A stretch of DNA of 11,705 nt from Spartobacteria bacterium. GTDB lineage: Bacteria > Verrucomicrobiota > Verrucomicrobiia > Chthoniobacterales > Chthoniobacteraceae. The first letter of the stretch is position 1. Every line of letters begins with the position of its first letter. A program made the position numbers and the translations under genes. The notes beneath the pieces were generated by a model. The model saw nothing but the letters and a program-made list of their open reading frames with translations, did no database searches and was not told where the DNA came from. Shown piece after piece: positions 8,349 to 11,705 of the stretch. Where the stretch lies: positions 1-11,705 of the forward strand of contig JANXWU010000129.1 of the NCBI GenBank assembly GCA_025350985.1, read 5' to 3'.

Positions 8349-9980
8349 ATGAAACACCTCGTATTTTTTCTCGCCGTCCTAACCCTCCTTCGCCCAAGCG
8401 CGGCCCCTGCCGCCGAAGTTCAGAAAGCCGAAATGGCGGGCTATCTATTAGTCTCGTCGGATAAAGTTTCCGAGGAATACAACGCTGGCTTTTCGCTCTA
8501 TGCCGCTGCCTGGCCGTTGCTGCAACAGTATCCGGGGCATCGCTTCCAGACCGGACTTTTCGGCACTTGGATGCACGCGCAGTATCAGGGCAAGCCACCG
8601 GCAGACCTTTACTCTGACATCGAAGGCGGACTAGGCTGGTGGCGCGACACCCGCTTCCCGACGGAGACGCCAAAGTTCATCATGGGCGGGGTGGCGGTGA
8701 ATTTCAAAGAGATCGCCAATGGTCCCGCGCACGGTCGTGGCACTTGGGACAAGCCCCAAGGCCTCTATGGGGTCGCGCAACTAAGCCCGTGGCTGCTCTT
8801 CCCCATCGATGGATTGAACTTAAAGCAGGGAACCTGCGGGGAGCTATTCGGTTATGGGTATCTGCCGCTGCCGTTGACAGCCGCCAAGGCAACCACCGGT
8901 GGCAAGAAGGTTGCGACCGGCGACAATTCTTGGACGCTGTTCCTCAACACAGGGAACTTCAAAGGACCGGTCTGTTTCTTCACGCCATACTTCTGGTCAC
9001 ACTCCGCAGAGCTGAACCCGGACTTGGCAGGCCTGTTACTGGACTCGAGACCTTCGGCTCCGAACAAACCTTTTCAAATGGAGACTCAGTATGTGCCGGG
9101 CGCGCTCTCCAAGGACGAGAAGGGGGAGACTTACGCGCGCGTCGCGCCGACTTCTTTCCCAGTAGGATCGGATGGCAACACGGTTATCCTGCATCGCCTC
9201 ACGTCCTATAATCGCAAAGCTCTCTGGGATGGCGTGAAAGCATGGTTCGAGGGTGGTCCGGTTGTCAGTGGAGCAATTAGTTCCGACGGCTCCCATGTGC
9301 AGACTTTGCGAGCCGGCGGCGGCTCGACATGGAGGATTTACGCGGAGAAAACTCCCAAGGAACAAAAGGTTGCAATGGCGTGGGGTTCGTTCGCCACGGC
9401 GATCGCACCTGATCCTACGACTTATGGCTATAAGTGGAATGAGCAGTTAGTTAGAAAGGTGAAAGACGCGAACGGGGCCCGCGTGGTGCTCCCGGAATAC
9501 TTTCATCTACAGAACAACGGAAAGAAGGACCAGTGGGTTGCGGTCAAACCAGCCGAGATACCGGCTGGATTAGGATTGGACGCGTGGCGTTTTGATCGAC
9601 CAAAGGAGAAAGCGTCCGAACCTTATGACACACCCGAAGCTCCCGATAGCTCCTTTAAGAGGCCAGGTCCAGTCGCCGGGCCTTGCAAGACGCGTCTGGG
9701 TGACGGCAGTGTGGTGACTTACTATTGGTATCGCTTTGCCGATCAGCCGGCATTGCTCAATGCCGACCTGACCAAGGAGGAGCGCGAGAAAATGCAGGTG
9801 AAGGTGGAGAAGCTGCACCGGACTTGGACAAAGAATCGCGATTACCTAGCGCCGCCCACCGTCGGCAAACTCGCCGACTTGGATCAAGCTCAGCTCGTGA
9901 CTCCTCCCAAGGGACTGGAGATCGGCTATGTCCCAATTGCCACGCGACAAGAGTTGGAACCTTCTCGTCCCATCAAATAA
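8349..9980 (+). CDS. Secreted protein of unrecognised family
   Basis: 543 residues from the preferred ATG at 8349, where the protein opens with a textbook Sec signal peptide: Lys2, hydrophobic core ~3-14, then PSAAPAA with cleavage near residue 21-22. In-frame ATGs at 8325 and 8334 would add 8 or 5 residues before it; none has a clear Shine-Dalgarno. The mature part is rich in aromatic residues and glycine (for example GGLGWWRDTRF, TPYFWSH, VTYYWYRFADQP) and has only three cysteines, none in a CxxCH haem motif. I recognise no domain or catalytic motif. A charged helical stretch (LTKEEREKMQVKVEKLHRTW) lies near the C-terminus. It sits 142 bases after the TPR gene on the same strand, so the two may be co-expressed. 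It is a probable periplasmic or surface protein; function unknown. The coding call is strong because of length, signal peptide and lack of a competing frame. Confidence 0.8.
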   Translation: MKHLVFFLAVLTLLRPSAAPAAEVQKAEMAGYLLVSSDKVSEEYNAGFSLYAAAWPLLQQYPGHRFQTGLFGTWMHAQYQGKPPADLYSDIEGGLGWWRDTRFPTETPKFIMGGVAVNFKEIANGPAHGRGTWDKPQGLYGVAQLSPWLLFPIDGLNLKQGTCGELFGYGYLPLPLTAAKATTGGKKVATGDNSWTLFLNTGNFKGPVCFFTPYFWSHSAELNPDLAGLLLDSRPSAPNKPFQMETQYVPGALSKDEKGETYARVAPTSFPVGSDGNTVILHRLTSYNRKALWDGVKAWFEGGPVVSGAISSDGSHVQTLRAGGGSTWRIYAEKTPKEQKVAMAWGSFATAIAPDPTTYGYKWNEQLVRKVKDANGARVVLPEYFHLQNNGKKDQWVAVKPAEIPAGLGLDAWRFDRPKEKASEPYDTPEAPDSSFKRPGPVAGPCKTRLGDGSVVTYYWYRFADQPALLNADLTKEEREKMQVKVEKLHRTWTKNRDYLAPPTVGKLADLDQAQLVTPPKGLEIGYVPIATRQELEPSRPIK

Positions 9981-9997
9981 CCGAGTTGGATCCGCTG

Positions 9998-11134
9998 CTA
10001 TTCAAGGCTTCCGTAAACGGCCTTAACCAGCGAGAGCGCCCGGTCGCTTGGCAAAACTTCGATGTCCATCTGATTCATCGTGTAGGCGAAGGCCACGCGA
10101 TTTTCCGGATCGGCAAAGGCGAGGCTGCCCCCGGAACCAGGATGCCCAAACGCGCGTGCCGAAGGTCCGAAGAGCGCGCGTCGCTTTGTGCCATCCGCTG
10201 AAACGGGGTCTTGCATAAATCCAGCGGAAAATGCCGTCTCGACTGCGAGCACTTTGTCCTCGCCGCTGGTCAGGGTCGTGGTCATCCACGAGATCGCCTG
10301 CGGCGAAAAAAAGCGGACGCCGTCGAGTTTGCCGCCGTTGGCCAGCAACGCATAAAACTTCGTCAGCCCCGCCGCCGTCGCGATGCCGCCGAACGCCGGG
10401 AACGACGCCCTGCGTGCCTCGCGGGTGTTCATGCCGGGGATGCCGCCGATTCCTTTGGCCGGAAAAAATGCCCGCGCGGTGAGCGAAGCCGGATCGCCCC
10501 AACCCCGAAAAAACGGGGTGTCGGGGAGCTTCGGCGCGCGTGGAGGAAAAATCGGCGCGACGCTTTCCAGCAATCCCTCGGGCACGCCGAACCACGCCTG
10601 GATTGCGAGCGGTTCGGCGAAGGTGCGCCGCCAGTATTCGCCAAGCGTCAACCCCGCGAGACGGCGGACGAGTTCATCGGCCAAAAAACCGAACGTGCGC
10701 GGGTGATAACCGTGTCCCGAACCCGGTCGCCAAAGCGGGGTCTGCGCCGCCAGCCACTCGACCACCCGTTCATGATCGAAGACCGAAACGTCCGGCGGCA
10801 AGAGCGGCAACCCGGCTTGGTGCGAGAGCAATTGCCCGACGGTGACACCGTCCTTTTCGCCCTGCGCAAACGCCGGCCAGATTTCCGCGACGGACGTTTC
10901 CAGCGGCAGTGCACGTTGATCCAAGCAATGCAGAACACACGCGGCGGCGAGCCCTTTACCCACCGACCAGACGAGCACCGGCGTGTATGGCGTCCAGGGT
11001 TTTGTTCTTTCGCGGTCGCAAAAACCGTCCGCCAAGTTTGCGACTACCTCGCCTTCCTGCCACACCGAAACGGAGGCACCCCATTCGCCGCGCCGCGAAA
11101 AGTTTTCCTCGAAAACCTGAGTCAGCCGGGTCAA
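9998..11134 (-). CDS. Beta-lactamase-fold serine hydrolase (class C / family VIII esterase-like)
   Basis: 378-residue protein of the serine beta-lactamase/penicillin-binding-protein-like superfamily. The nucleophile motif SxxK is S57-V-G-K60, followed by LLSHQAGLP at 102-110, a hallmark of this group. Y143 in GYHPRTFG is the likely catalytic tyrosine, in place of the usual YxN. H331-P-G333 (GHPGSGGS) stands where true beta-lactamases have KTG, which fits esterases or peptidases better than a resistance enzyme. No signal peptide is seen, so it is probably cytoplasmic. It starts with TTG immediately after the gcvH stop codon, with no other good start nearby, so translation is probably coupled to gcvH. 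Its stop is 17 bases from the stop of the convergent secreted-protein gene. The substrate is unknown; a link to glycine metabolism is not implied. Confidence 0.88.
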   Translation of the reverse strand: MTRLTQVFEENFSRRGEWGASVSVWQEGEVVANLADGFCDRERTKPWTPYTPVLVWSVGKGLAAACVLHCLDQRALPLETSVAEIWPAFAQGEKDGVTVGQLLSHQAGLPLLPPDVSVFDHERVVEWLAAQTPLWRPGSGHGYHPRTFGFLADELVRRLAGLTLGEYWRRTFAEPLAIQAWFGVPEGLLESVAPIFPPRAPKLPDTPFFRGWGDPASLTARAFFPAKGIGGIPGMNTREARRASFPAFGGIATAAGLTKFYALLANGGKLDGVRFFSPQAISWMTTTLTSGEDKVLAVETAFSAGFMQDPVSADGTKRRALFGPSARAFGHPGSGGSLAFADPENRVAFAYTMNQMDIEVLPSDRALSLVKAVYGSLE

Positions 11135-11533
11135 CTAAACGTCGTATTTTCCGCTGGCTGAAATTTGCGCGCGATATTCGGCCGCCGTTTTCAGCGTTTC
11201 AATTTCCTCGCCCGCTTCGACCGCCAACCGGAACAGCCAGCCCTCGCCAAACGGATCGCGATTGAGCAACCCCGGATCAATGCCGAGCGCTTCGTTTACT
11301 TCCGTGATCGTGCCGCTGACGGGCGCGTAAATATCGCTCGCGGCTTTGACCGATTCGACCACGGCGATGGGCTTGCCCGCCTGCGTCTGCGCGCCGACTT
11401 TCGGGAGTTCGACAAAGACGATGTCGGTCAACTCTGCCTGCGCGTGGTCGGTGATGCCGACGCGGGCATTCGCGCCCTCGAGGAGGAGCCACTCGTGCGA
11501 GGTCGTGTATTTGCGATCTTCGGGGACGTTCAT
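11135..11533 (-). CDS. gcvH: Glycine cleavage system H protein
   Basis: 132-residue lipoyl carrier of the glycine cleavage complex; it shuttles the aminomethyl group from GcvP to GcvT and is reoxidised by the L protein. The family opening is clear (DRKYTTSHEW at 6-15, then VGITDHAQAELTDIVFVELP), and the lipoylated lysine is K63 in VVESVKAASDIYAP. Length is normal for the family. The ATG at 11533 is chosen because it begins next to the conserved core; an in-frame GTG at 11602 would add 23 residues of low-complexity, non-family sequence. The gene lies downstream of gcvT on the same strand, and its TAG is directly followed by the TTG start of the serine hydrolase. Confidence 0.96.
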   Translation of the reverse strand: MNVPEDRKYTTSHEWLLLEGANARVGITDHAQAELTDIVFVELPKVGAQTQAGKPIAVVESVKAASDIYAPVSGTITEVNEALGIDPGLLNRDPFGEGWLFRLAVEAGEEIETLKTAAEYRAQISASGKYDV

Positions 11534-11614
11534 GAGATTAGGGCGTTGAAATTCGCGCTGGGGAAGGCCGTCGGACGGAGGAGGACCATTGAGTAAATCC
11601 ACCGGGAAGTCCAG

Positions 11615-11630
11615 AACCGCGCTCGCGGTT
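11615..11630. repeat. Perfect 16-bp palindrome between gcvT and gcvH
   Basis: AACCGCGCTCGCGGTT is a perfect palindrome (7-bp stem, 2-base centre) located 12 bases after the gcvT stop in the gcvT-gcvH spacer. There is no following T run on the minus strand, so a standard intrinsic terminator is unlikely. It may be an mRNA-processing or stability hairpin, or a protein-binding site. Confidence 0.4.
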
Positions 11631-11642
11631 CAATCGATACGT

Positions 11643-11705
11643 TCAACTTTTTCGATACAGCGGTTTCTTCTCGATCGTTGCCGGGAAACGCCGCCCGCGC
11701 ACGTC
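11643..11705 (-). CDS. gcvT: Glycine cleavage system T protein (aminomethyltransferase), C-terminal end only
   Basis: The last 20 codons before a TGA at 11645-11643 read DVRGRRFPATIEKKPLYRKS. This matches the usual C-terminus of GcvT (V-R-G/N-x-x-x-x-A-x-V-x-x-x-P-F/L-Y). Position and strand, 109 bases upstream of gcvH, fit a gcvT-gcvH order. Only this short tail is in the window, so the call rests on the terminal motif plus context. GcvT transfers the methylene carbon from the H-protein adduct to tetrahydrofolate. Confidence 0.75.
   Translation of the reverse strand, partial: DVRGRRFPATIEKKPLYRKS

Noticed and set aside
9998..11134. Antibiotic-resistance beta-lactamase
   Set aside because: The KTG box is replaced by HPG, YxN is replaced by YHP, and no signal peptide is present; this fits an esterase- or peptidase-like hydrolase.
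10211..11161. 316-codon open frame on the plus strand
   Set aside because: Antisense to the serine hydrolase, which has a full set of family motifs. The translation is arginine- and proline-rich, typical of a shadow frame.
11534..11602. GTG start at 11602 adding 23 residues to GcvH
   Set aside because: The extra residues do not resemble GcvH, which normally starts a few residues before the Y-T-x-x-H-E-W block.
11615..11630. Rho-independent terminator at the palindrome
   Set aside because: No run of T follows the stem on either strand.
1..11705. Mobile element, CRISPR array, tRNA or rRNA
   Set aside because: No transposase-like protein, spaced direct repeats, cloverleaf or rRNA-like sequence was seen on either strand.

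Overview
The window is a stretch of GC-rich bacterial chromosome, fully packed with protein genes. The organism is a Gram-negative bacterium: there is a predicted lipoprotein c-type cytochrome and a Sec-exported protein. Most starts have no clear Shine-Dalgarno sequence. A Verrucomicrobiota-like source would fit, but nothing here proves the phylum.

Left part (1-6802, minus strand): a two-gene unit. The upstream gene (3650-6802) encodes a predicted 1050-residue lipoprotein with two c-type haem motifs (CAFCH, CIVCH) and the WATAPFLHN signature of the RoxA/MauG/dihaem peroxidase group. It also has an unusual pair of transmembrane helices near its C-terminus. Fifty bases downstream starts a very long reading frame that runs off the left edge (at least 1199 codons). 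Its first ~740 residues are a complete GMC flavin oxidoreductase. In the same frame, after a ~75-residue linker, comes a patatin-like phospholipase domain followed by about seven membrane helices. This oxidoreductase-lipase fusion beside a dihaem cytochrome is the most interesting part of the window and may form a membrane-bound system that hydrolyses and oxidises a lipid or other hydrophobic substrate.

Middle (6803-9980, plus strand): a 168-base divergent intergenic region with several inverted repeats, then a membrane-anchored TPR protein (6971-8206) and a secreted protein of unrecognised family (8349-9980).

Right part (9998-11705, minus strand): the C-terminal end of gcvT, then gcvH (lipoyl carrier of the glycine cleavage system), then a beta-lactamase-fold serine hydrolase whose TTG start directly abuts the gcvH stop codon. 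This block converges on the secreted-protein gene with only 17 bases between the stops. No tRNA, rRNA, CRISPR array, insertion sequence or transposase was seen.
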